Part shown: one piece after another, positions 5,518-11,920 of the stretch
Numbering within the stretch: position 1 is the stretch's first letter
How the letters are laid out: every line of letters begins with the position of its first letter
Assembly (NCBI GenBank): GCA_025362255.1
Contig: JANYGY010000113.1
Span: 1 to 11,920 of the forward strand
From: Planctomycetales bacterium
Lineage (GTDB): Bacteria; Planctomycetota; UBA11346
Length of the DNA: 11,920 bases
Reading direction: 5' to 3'
Notes under the pieces: model-generated
Seen by the model: only the letters and a program-made list of their open reading frames with translations
Databases searched by the model: none
What the model was told of the DNA's origin: nothing
Made by a program: the position numbers and the translations under genes

Positions 5518-7221
5518 CTAATCATTGTCGATGATGCTCACCGCGGCACTGCGAGCGGTGGGCGAAAGCATGTATGCGGTCTCGTCCGGGAGCAGGGTGA
5601 TGACGAGCTGTTCGGTGCCCTCCTTGATCGCGTCGTCAACCGCCGTTACGGGGAGGTCGACGAAAGCTTTGCCGTCGGGGATGATGACGGTGCCATCGAA
5701 TGTTTCGCGCACGTCATTGATCCCAGCGGTGCTGCCGGTCATGAACTGCACGTCGCCGAGACCGACCATGCTGTTGTTGGCGTAGTCGCCTTCAAAGCTG
5801 GTGCCCTTGCCGAACACGATCGCGTAATTCGAGTTCACGCGCAGCATCACCCGGCGGGCGAGGACCCCAGGCAAGGGAAAGGTCTGGGAAATCCCTGAGG
5901 TCGCTTGGTCATCGGTGCGCGCCAGGGTGAAATTTCCGAGCGGCGCGAAGTCGTCATCATTCAGAATAGTGTTGAGCAGGGTAATCTCGCGTGCGCAGCG
6001 CATACTGTGACCTGGGTTGGCATAGTTCGTGATGCGCACCGCACCGAGTACCTGTGGTTCGTCAAAGGTGAACGAGATCCACGGCTCATCGATCTGATCG
6101 CTTTCGAGTTTGGCATTGCCACGATTCATCCAAAATGTTTCTGGATTTCCGTCGTGAACATTGACGGCCGGGTTAGCGGAATAAGCGTCGGATGCTGAGA
6201 CCGATGCGATTTTTACCGGCACGTTGCAAGTGTTGTAGTGTACCGTCAGCGGGCCCCGGGTATGCTTGCGCGCGATCCGGAATACCCCGCTTTTCTTGCT
6301 TTTTTCTGAGGTGGTCGGCGTCGGGGCGGTGATCGAAACCTCGTCGCCGCCATCGTTGTCGATGATCATTGCCTGGATTCTTGAGCGCGGCCCGGCCACG
6401 TAGCCGGGGCCGGTTAGGATGCGCATTTCAAGCGCCTCGTCGTGTTCACAGAGGTGATCATCGGTGGTCGCCACCTGGACCGACGCATGGTCTGAGCCAT
6501 CAGGAATGACCACTGTACCCGAGCCGCCTAAAACATCATTTCCGGAGATGCCTGGCACTTCGAGTTGGACCTCGGCAAGCCCGCAGAAACTGACATTGGA
6601 ATACGGGCCCTCGACTTTACTGCCGAGGCCGAAGTTGGTGCCGGCTTGGTTAGTCAAAGCGACCAAGCGCACGACCTTGGCGAACACCGGCATATCAAGT
6701 TGTACGCGCTGGAATTCGCTGACTTTCACCGTGTCGTTGCTGGGCCGGATATTGAACACCTCGGCAGTCTTGAACACTTTGCCATCATCGGACACCTCCA
6801 GACGAATCTCCTTCATGCCGCGAAAAGCATGGCCTGGATTTGCATAGTTGGCTAAGCGCAGAGCTGCAATCCAGGTTGGTTTGGCGAGTACCAGGGTCAG
6901 CGACGGCGCAGCATCCTTTTCCTGCGGTTGGTCCGAATTGCCGGCACTCATCCATTGGGTGTCGAGGCGGCCGTCGCAGACCGCGCTTGCATCGGCAGAC
7001 TGCGACGAGGCGCTCACTCCGATCACGTCGGTGATCGGGGCACTCACTTCATAATTGACAGTGAGAGCACCGACGGTGCCAGAACGATGAATGGTAAACG
7101 TGAGCGGTTTACCTTCGACCACGGTTGGTGCCGCGACACTGATGCGCAATTCCTCGGCCGGGATGGCGGAAACGGCCAGGACCGCGAGTGATGCCAGAAG
7201 TGTGATCGGATAAAAACGCAT
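5518..7221 (-). CDS. Secreted protein with two discoidin-in-Calx-beta tandem units
   Basis: This 567-residue protein starts at ATG 7221 after a good AAGGAA ribosome binding site (7232-7227). Residues 1-22 form a signal peptide ending AIPA. Unit 1 begins as a Calx-beta domain (VVEGKPLTFTIHRSG, 34-48; LTVNYEVS, 53-60), is interrupted by an F5/8 type C-like domain (about 65-222, with DGRLDTQW at 83-90 and GLAEVQLEV at 214-222), then resumes Calx-beta (GTVVIPDG, DDHLCEHDEALEMRIL, IIDND ending at 290). Unit 2 (about 293-567) repeats the plan: FRIARKH and LTVHYN, discoidin-like with DGNPETFW (357-364) and VGLGDVQFMT, then GTVIIPDG, DDAIKEGTEQLVI and a terminal IIDND. Discoidin domains usually bind glycans or surfaces, and Calx-beta domains bind calcium. 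No enzyme domain, membrane anchor or sorting signal is visible. Unit 2 is closely similar to the paralog at 10844-11920. It is presumably an adhesive or glycan-binding surface protein. Confidence 0.78.
   Translation of the reverse strand: MRFYPITLLASLAVLAVSAIPAEELRISVAAPTVVEGKPLTFTIHRSGTVGALTVNYEVSAPITDVIGVSASSQSADASAVCDGRLDTQWMSAGNSDQPQEKDAAPSLTLVLAKPTWIAALRLANYANPGHAFRGMKEIRLEVSDDGKVFKTAEVFNIRPSNDTVKVSEFQRVQLDMPVFAKVVRLVALTNQAGTNFGLGSKVEGPYSNVSFCGLAEVQLEVPGISGNDVLGGSGTVVIPDGSDHASVQVATTDDHLCEHDEALEMRILTGPGYVAGPRSRIQAMIIDNDGGDEVSITAPTPTTSEKSKKSGVFRIARKHTRGPLTVHYNTCNVPVKIASVSASDAYSANPAVNVHDGNPETFWMNRGNAKLESDQIDEPWISFTFDEPQVLGAVRITNYANPGHSMRCAREITLLNTILNDDDFAPLGNFTLARTDDQATSGISQTFPLPGVLARRVMLRVNSNYAIVFGKGTSFEGDYANNSMVGLGDVQFMTGSTAGINDVRETFDGTVIIPDGKAFVDLPVTAVDDAIKEGTEQLVITLLPDETAYMLSPTARSAAVSIIDND
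5521..6474. repeat. Paralogous long direct repeat, copy 1
   Basis: This DNA encodes the part of the 567-residue protein from VATTDDH to the C-terminus. It matches 10847-11794 in the same orientation, including long near-identical stretches, such as the part encoding PLPGVLARRVMLRVNSNYA. By protein alignment the two copies differ in length by two codons, near LLNTILNDDDF. The copies lie about 5.3 kb apart and flank the 1101-residue gene. I did not compute percent identity. Confidence 0.75.
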
Positions 7222-7492
7222 GATGATTCCTTAATGACGTCGCAGTCCAGGTGCTGGTCTGCGCAGGCAGGCGCGTAGGCGTCGCGAGTCGCACGCAAAG
7301 CGTCGAGCACACGAAACGATACGTGATCTACTCAAAATCTGCCCAGATCTTGCCTCCCAGTTCTCAAATCCAGTAGAAGAACACCGCGTCACGGAACGTC
7401 AGGTCAGACGGTGCACCTGGGCTGCACCTGGGCTGCACCTGAGTTTTCCAGGATAAACAGCCAGCCGCCCGTCTGGCAGTATCTTCAACTCT
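7222..7492. promoter_or_regulatory. Intergenic leader of the 567-residue gene
   Basis: This is the 271-base gap between the stop of the 1101-residue gene and the start of the 567-residue gene, both on the minus strand. It holds the AAGGAA ribosome binding site at 7232-7227, the 11-base tandem repeat at 7412-7441, and a weak hairpin just after the upstream gene (GCCAG 7460-7464 with CTGGC 7473-7477; the minus-strand transcript then reads TGTTTAT), which could be a modest terminator. The size of the gap suggests that the 567-residue gene has its own promoter, but no clear -35/-10 pair was found. Confidence 0.45.
7412..7441. repeat. 11-base tandem repeat (TGCACCTGGGC), 2.7 copies
   Basis: TGCACCTGGGC occurs at 7412-7422 and 7423-7433, followed by a partial copy TGCACCTG at 7434-7441. 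All copies are exact. The period is about one helical turn, so the three TGCACCTG cores would lie on the same DNA face. It lies about 190 bases upstream of the 567-residue gene start. It could be a regulator array or simple slippage. Confidence 0.75.
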
Positions 7493-10400
7493 TCAGGGCA
7501 GCAGGTCGGCAAGTGCAGCAGCACCGGCGCTCAGGCCGACGGCATCCGCAGCGCCAATGTAGATCACGTCTTTGCCGACAGCGAAGGGACTCCAGGCGTA
7601 TTGCACCACCGCTTTGCCCGGACCCGGATATTTGCCATCTACGACCACGGTGAATATTTCGCTCGCCTGTAATCCGGCGACGATCGAACTGGAGGCGCTG
7701 TCACCCAGCAGGATCAGGTGGCTGTCGGTGCTGAATGCCTCGGGCAAGGCAGCAGTCAGTTGGTAGCCGCCGTGGTGCGAGGACAAACGGGTCCACGGCT
7801 TGCACCAGCGGGCGCGGAAGGCCGCATCGGTGGGCACGGTGCTGCTGGTGGCATTGAGCACGTTCACTTCATTTTTCGCATTGACGTAGAGTTGCACTCC
7901 AGCCGCATAGGCGATCTCTTGGTCGCCGCTCCAATCCAGCCAGCCGTCTGGGCCCACCGTGGCCAGCGTCCCGGGTTCTCGCAATACTCCGGTGAAATCG
8001 GCATTGAGCGCGACCAAGCGAGTAGCTTCGCCATCTGGAACCTTGACCGCACCGCCGACGGTGAAGACCTGGGCGAAGGGATTCAGGACGCGTGGATAGG
8101 CAACCTTGCGGACTAACTCGCCAACCGGTCGAATGCTCACGGTAAGGCCCTTGGCTTGCAACGCTGCCGCCAGCTTATCAGCGATCGGCTTTTGACCGTC
8201 GTTGCCGAGCGCGATGACCAGCGTGGGCTTGGCTGTCAGCAGCGTATGTATCGCGGATTGATCCACGATGCGCACGGCTCCAGAGACGACGGACGGCGCG
8301 ACCGCCACGGGCGTGAGCGTTGCCTTGGCGGTGCCTGAGAATCCGCCAACCAAGCCTGCGACCTGAATGCGGTAGTCCCCCGCTTGAGCGTTGCGGCCGA
8401 GCGGGAAGCGGTCGGTGTAGCGGCCGTCTTTTCCGAAAGCGCGGTTGACCGTGTAGGACGGTTTGCCATCCGGTGCGGTGACCGTGACCATCAACGGCCA
8501 CGGCATCTGCACACCGTCTAGGCTGGAGGTGACCACCAACACCCCATTTTCAATGGTGGCTGCGGTGCTGATTCCACGCGGGACCCGCGGCGCGACCAGA
8601 TACAGCTTCATCTCGCCAGCGGCAAAATCAGCGGTGATCGCCACAGTTGGTTGGTCGAGCTTGACGACCTGTTTCCAATCGAGTCCTGCGATGGCCCAGA
8701 CGTGACTTCCGGCGGGGATGCCCTGCAGCGTGTACGTATGCTTGGCGGGCGCTGGATTGTAGCGCGGATACACGGCGTCAGGGGCGAGGTTGACGGGCAG
8801 GGCCTCGGATCCGTTCAGCACCATGATCAGAGCGCCCTCGCCGCCGACGTGGCGTTCGATCGACAGGTCGCGTGATTCAGTGACGAGAATCGATTTGAGG
8901 CCGGCAGCAGCGAGCGCCACCTTGACCGGCGTGACGGCGGCCCGCCATAGGTCATCGCGGTGCAGGTTGACCGTTTGCCGGCTGGCCTCCTGTTTGTTGG
9001 CGCCTGCCGCCTTGACCGCCTTGAGCTCTTGCAGTCCGCGTGAGCGCAAGACCGCAGCGCCAAAATTATCATCCAACACCGTCGCGCCGGGAATGACCAG
9101 CGTGGTGCTGCGATCGACCAGGACGATTCCACCGGCTTTGACAAAAGCAGCGATCGCAGTGGCGGCCCCAGCCGACAACGGTGCCGCCTGATCAACGAGG
9201 CAGAGCACTTTGTAGCTCTTGAGTGCGGTGGCTAAAATTTCCTCATGGAGAATTACCGCTGGATGACCGGCCCGGCGCATGGTTTGGTGCAATCCGAGAA
9301 TCTGATTCGCATACACTCCACCAACCTCGTAGGCGTTGCTCTCCACCTCTTCAGCCGGTTGGTCCTTGGACGTATCAGGCAACGGCAACAACAGCTTGAT
9401 CTGCTCGCCATCTTTTTTGGTGCCTTCGCGCTTGGCCATCTCGCGCTGACGCGCTGACAGTTCGGAGAATCCCCACAAGATGGCGACCTCGTGCTGACCA
9501 AGTTCCATTTCCTGAAACAATGGACCAAAGCGCGCCACCGGCTCATTGACTGCGGTCAGGTCGTCGTTGGTCATGCCCGCGGTGTTCAGCCACCAGTTGC
9601 TGTGCATGCCGCCCTGCAGCATGCCGTTCATCAACCAGTGGTAGAGCGGCTTCTGCGGACCAGCCACTCCTTCGAGCTGTCCGTTCATGGCGTGCGCGAG
9701 CTTGGTGCCCGGAGCATGACAGGCCTCTAACTGAAACTGTCCGGGCACCGACATGGGGCCACCAAACCAGTCGAAGAACACGTGCGAGGTGGGGATGTCA
9801 TTGACCTGTTGGTTGAGCCCGTCGCAGCCATCCATCACCGCATGCAGGGCGTAGAGATCGCCAGCGAAAGTCACCTTGGGCATGACCGTCTTGAGATCGG
9901 CAGCTGCCTGGGCGTAGCTCTCCTTGATGATCGAACAACGGATCTGCAAATATTTTTGCCACTCAACCGGCGAGAGGCTGCCGACGTCCTGGGTGTATTT
10001 CCAGCCACGTGACTCGTACCACGGCTGCTCATCCCAGTTGGGGAAACCACTGGCCATGCCGCCTGCAGGAGTCTTGCCCCACGACAGTCCCGGTTCATCG
10101 ATCGGCCCGACCGCATGCCACAGCGGGGCGAAGCGCCGGAAGCGTTGAGCGACACTGAAATTGAGCAAGCGCATGGCCTGCTGCATATCGGCATTGGCCC
10201 AGCTTTTTTCGCCACCAAACGGCTTATGCGTGACGTAGCCGGTCCAGTACATGTAGCAGATGGACGGCAAGTCTGAGGCGACCAAGTCATCAAACTTCTT
10301 CAAGCCGTCTGACATCTGCCCGCGACTGTTGGCCAACGGCATGCCCGCCGCATCGAGGCGACCGAAATCGAAGGCGTTACTGAGATGAAAATTGGCTCCG

Positions 10401-10798
10401 CCTGCGGGTGCGGTCGTGGATGTTTGGCTGACCAACATGGTCGACGCCAGGACTCCTGACGACACGATCAACGGCACTGGCTTCTGGCCATCGACGTTGA
10501 TCACATACCTGCCCGGAGCGAGGCTGAACGGCGGCATTACCGCGTTCACGGTGCCACCGTCGCCAGTCACTGTCCAAGTCACTGAGCCGCCTTTGCCCAC
10601 CGTCTGCGGTGCGATCTCGATCTTGGCGGTGCCAGCTTTGGCCAATCTGACCACGGCGATCTCAATCGGCTCGCTGGTATAATACGCAGTACGCTCAAGC
10701 GGCAGCACGACCTCGGCTGCCGGCAGGGAGGCCGCGAGCAGCAGGAGGCTGGGAACGAGAAAGAATTCAGGTGAGAGGGTCATGCGGGTCCAATGCAT
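7493..10798 (-). CDS. Large secreted multidomain protein, putative glycoside-hydrolase-like
   Basis: The protein has 1101 residues. The start ATG 10798 gives an N-terminus MHWTR that supplies the positive charge before the hydrophobic core FFLVPSLLLLAASLPA, so it is preferred over ATG 10783; neither has a strong ribosome binding site. After a signal peptide (about 1-28) there is an Ig-like domain (30-115), then a possible TIM-barrel region (about 135-445) with a candidate catalytic acid in GPIDEPGLSWG (E235) and aromatic-rich segments FFDWFGG (341-347) and GGMHSNWWLN (396-405). Residues 490-570 (YANQILGLHQTMRRAGH, KVLCLVDQAAPLSAG, IAAFVKAGGIVLVDRST) resemble the amidotransferase-like trimerisation domain of GH42-type beta-galactosidases. 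Beta-sandwich-like segments (about 700-830) follow, then two C-terminal alpha/beta-like portions (855-890 and 1020-1101; LILLGDSASSS, GKDVIYIGAADAVG). I cannot assign a GH family or substrate. It lies 45 bases after the upstream paralog gene, probably in one transcript. Confidence 0.7.
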   Translation of the reverse strand: MHWTRMTLSPEFFLVPSLLLLAASLPAAEVVLPLERTAYYTSEPIEIAVVRLAKAGTAKIEIAPQTVGKGGSVTWTVTGDGGTVNAVMPPFSLAPGRYVINVDGQKPVPLIVSSGVLASTMLVSQTSTTAPAGGANFHLSNAFDFGRLDAAGMPLANSRGQMSDGLKKFDDLVASDLPSICYMYWTGYVTHKPFGGEKSWANADMQQAMRLLNFSVAQRFRRFAPLWHAVGPIDEPGLSWGKTPAGGMASGFPNWDEQPWYESRGWKYTQDVGSLSPVEWQKYLQIRCSIIKESYAQAAADLKTVMPKVTFAGDLYALHAVMDGCDGLNQQVNDIPTSHVFFDWFGGPMSVPGQFQLEACHAPGTKLAHAMNGQLEGVAGPQKPLYHWLMNGMLQGGMHSNWWLNTAGMTNDDLTAVNEPVARFGPLFQEMELGQHEVAILWGFSELSARQREMAKREGTKKDGEQIKLLLPLPDTSKDQPAEEVESNAYEVGGVYANQILGLHQTMRRAGHPAVILHEEILATALKSYKVLCLVDQAAPLSAGAATAIAAFVKAGGIVLVDRSTTLVIPGATVLDDNFGAAVLRSRGLQELKAVKAAGANKQEASRQTVNLHRDDLWRAAVTPVKVALAAAGLKSILVTESRDLSIERHVGGEGALIMVLNGSEALPVNLAPDAVYPRYNPAPAKHTYTLQGIPAGSHVWAIAGLDWKQVVKLDQPTVAITADFAAGEMKLYLVAPRVPRGISTAATIENGVLVVTSSLDGVQMPWPLMVTVTAPDGKPSYTVNRAFGKDGRYTDRFPLGRNAQAGDYRIQVAGLVGGFSGTAKATLTPVAVAPSVVSGAVRIVDQSAIHTLLTAKPTLVIALGNDGQKPIADKLAAALQAKGLTVSIRPVGELVRKVAYPRVLNPFAQVFTVGGAVKVPDGEATRLVALNADFTGVLREPGTLATVGPDGWLDWSGDQEIAYAAGVQLYVNAKNEVNVLNATSSTVPTDAAFRARWCKPWTRLSSHHGGYQLTAALPEAFSTDSHLILLGDSASSSIVAGLQASEIFTVVVDGKYPGPGKAVVQYAWSPFAVGKDVIYIGAADAVGLSAGAAALADLLP

Positions 10799-10843
10799 TC
10801 AGCTGTGGTAATGACAGGCATTTTTCAGTGATTCTGCCTGCGT
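10799..10843 (-). other. Short intergenic gap with a 6-bp inverted repeat
   Basis: Between the stop of the right-edge gene and the start of the 1101-residue gene, CAGGCA (10815-10820) is complementary to TGCCTG (10835-10840), with a 14-base spacer. It could form a weak hairpin in the shared message. No Shine-Dalgarno is evident before ATG 10798. Confidence 0.35.
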
Positions 10844-11920
10844 TCAGTCACCATCGCTGATACTCACCGTCGCGTGGTTCGCAGTCGGCGAGAGCAGGTA
10901 GGCGGTCTCGTCCGTTAGCAGGGTGATGACGAGTTGTTTGGTGCCTTTCTTGATCGTGTCGACATTGGCCGTCACCGGGAGGTCGACGAACGCTTTGCCA
11001 TCGGGAATGATGGCGCTGCCGTCAAAGGTTTCGCGCACGTCGTTGACCCCAGCCGTGCTGCCGGTCAGAAACTGCACCTCGGCCAGGCCGACGATGCTGT
11101 TGTTCGCATAGTCGCCTTCAAAACTGGTGTCCTTGCCGAACACCGTGGCGTAATTCGAATTCACGCGCAGCATCACCCGGCGGGCGAGGACTCCTGGCAG
11201 CGGGAAGGTTTGAGCGATCGCTGAAGTGGCCTGGTCGTCGGTACGCGTAAGGGTGACGTTCGCGAGCGGCGTAAATTCATCCGCGACACTGCTGAGAAGA
11301 GTCACTTCACGAGCACAGCGCATGCTGTGACCGGGATTTGCGCAGTTCGTGATGCGCACCGCACCGAGGACCTGTGGTTCGACAAACGTGAACGCGATCC
11401 ATGGCTCGTCGATCATCTCGCTTTCCTGTTTGGCATTGCCCCTGTTCATCCAATAGGTTTCTGGATTTCCGTCATACGCAAAAGTGGCGGGGTTGGCGAA
11501 ATGGGCGTCGGATGCTGAGACCGTGGCGATTTTGACCGGCACATTGCTGGTGCTGTAATGCACCGTCAACGCGCCGTTGGTTTTCTTGCGCGCGATCCGG
11601 AACAAGCCGCTTTTCTTGCTTTTTTCCGTCGTCGTCGGTGACGGAGCGGTGATCGAGATCTCGTCGCCGTCGTCGTTGTCGAGGACCATCGCCTGGGCCC
11701 GTCCGTGCGGCCCGGTCGTGTAGCCGGTGCTCGGTAGCAGGCGCACTTCAAGGGGCTCGTCCCGCTCACATAAGTGGTCATCAGCCGTCGCGACTGCACG
11801 CACGCCACCCGGAACGCCGACCAGACCATCGGAGGTCCCGATGAACATGCGTGCCCGTAAGGAATCTTTGGTGTAACGACGTACTTTCGTTTGTGGTGAC
11901 TTCGAATCGCCCACAAGGGC
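10844..11920 (-). CDS. Discoidin/Calx-beta protein, paralog of the 567-residue protein (open at right edge)
   Basis: The frame ends at TGA 10846-10844 and has no stop before the window edge; the first in-window start is GTG 11914 (356 residues), but the gene may begin outside. From about residue 28 it aligns along its length with residues 233-567 of the protein at 5518-7221: the end of one Calx-beta domain (ADDHLCERDEPLEVRLL, VLDND), a new Calx-beta start (GLFRIARKK, LTVHYS), a discoidin-like domain (about 127-284, with DGNPETYW and VGLAEVQFLT), and a closing Calx-beta part. The first 27 residues (GDSKSPQTKVRRYTKDSLR and onward) are basic and do not match the paralog, and no signal peptide is visible. 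The final calcium-binding-type motif is altered (NVDTIKKGTKQ and a terminal SDGD instead of DDAIKEGTEQ and IDND). It may be a decaying copy or the C-terminal part of a longer secreted protein. Confidence 0.72.
   Translation of the reverse strand, partial: ALVGDSKSPQTKVRRYTKDSLRARMFIGTSDGLVGVPGGVRAVATADDHLCERDEPLEVRLLPSTGYTTGPHGRAQAMVLDNDDGDEISITAPSPTTTEKSKKSGLFRIARKKTNGALTVHYSTSNVPVKIATVSASDAHFANPATFAYDGNPETYWMNRGNAKQESEMIDEPWIAFTFVEPQVLGAVRITNCANPGHSMRCAREVTLLSSVADEFTPLANVTLTRTDDQATSAIAQTFPLPGVLARRVMLRVNSNYATVFGKDTSFEGDYANNSIVGLAEVQFLTGSTAGVNDVRETFDGSAIIPDGKAFVDLPVTANVDTIKKGTKQLVITLLTDETAYLLSPTANHATVSISDGD
10847..11794. repeat. Paralogous long direct repeat, copy 2
   Basis: This is the partner of 5521-6474, in the same orientation. 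It encodes VATADDH to the C-terminus of the right-edge gene. Similarity is strong through the discoidin-like part and weaker toward both ends, where acidic codons are replaced (for example the GAG and GAA codons of KEGTE read AAA and AAA here). The similarity fades just upstream, around the GLVGVPGG coding region. Confidence 0.75.

Noticed and set aside
7412..7441. Start of a CRISPR array
   Set aside because: The units are 11 bases and directly adjacent, with no unique spacers; no cas genes are present.
11794..11920. Frameshift in the right-edge gene hiding further homology to the 567-residue protein
   Set aside because: I read the other minus-strand frames; one contains a GRFEVTT-like stretch but no convincing match to the paralog's EVQLEVPG region.

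Overview
The window looks like accessory, carbohydrate-focused DNA from a GC-rich, diderm bacterium, most likely of the Planctomycetota-Verrucomicrobiota-Lentisphaerota group. This is inferred from gene content: an ECF-type sigma factor overlapping a FecR protein with a sugar-binding-like tail, a cytosolic GH99/WbsX-like protein under an AraC regulator, and large secreted proteins with discoidin and Calx-beta domains. No rRNA, tRNA or marker gene is present, so the placement is tentative.

Layout. (1) 1-557, minus: N-terminal part of an AraC-family regulator running off the left edge. (2) 558-688: divergent control region. (3) 689-1816 and 1846-2940, plus: GH99/WbsX-like protein, then a parallel beta-helix protein. 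The beta-helix frame is cut by an in-frame TAG, yet the same frame continues for 58 sense codons to a TAA at 3115. (4) 2941-3492: no intact gene, but four inverted repeats: a 10-bp-stem hairpin on the second stop, a CCAATGG/CCATTGG hairpin, a large nested REP/BIME-like palindrome, and a 9-bp inverted repeat before the sigma gene. (5) 3493-5468, plus: ECF-like sigma factor and FecR-domain protein overlapping by ATGA. (6) 5518-11920, minus, read right to left: a discoidin/Calx-beta protein entering from the right edge, a 1101-residue secreted putative glycoside-hydrolase-like protein, and a 567-residue secreted discoidin/Calx-beta protein.

How the parts may work together. The left cluster fits intracellular handling of an oligosaccharide sensed by the AraC protein. 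The sigma/FecR pair fits cell-surface signalling, with the FecR C-terminal domain a candidate glycan sensor. The minus-strand genes would supply secreted glycan-binding and possibly glycan-cleaving proteins. That they are targets of the sigma factor is inferred only from proximity.

The most unusual points are: (a) discoidin (F5/8 type C-like) domains apparently inserted inside Calx-beta domains, in two tandem copies in one protein and again in its paralog; (b) two direct, about 0.95-kb paralogous segments flanking the 1101-residue gene, one of which has lost acidic calcium-binding positions; (c) the interrupted beta-helix gene followed by a cluster of palindromes. All family assignments come from reading motifs; no database search was run.
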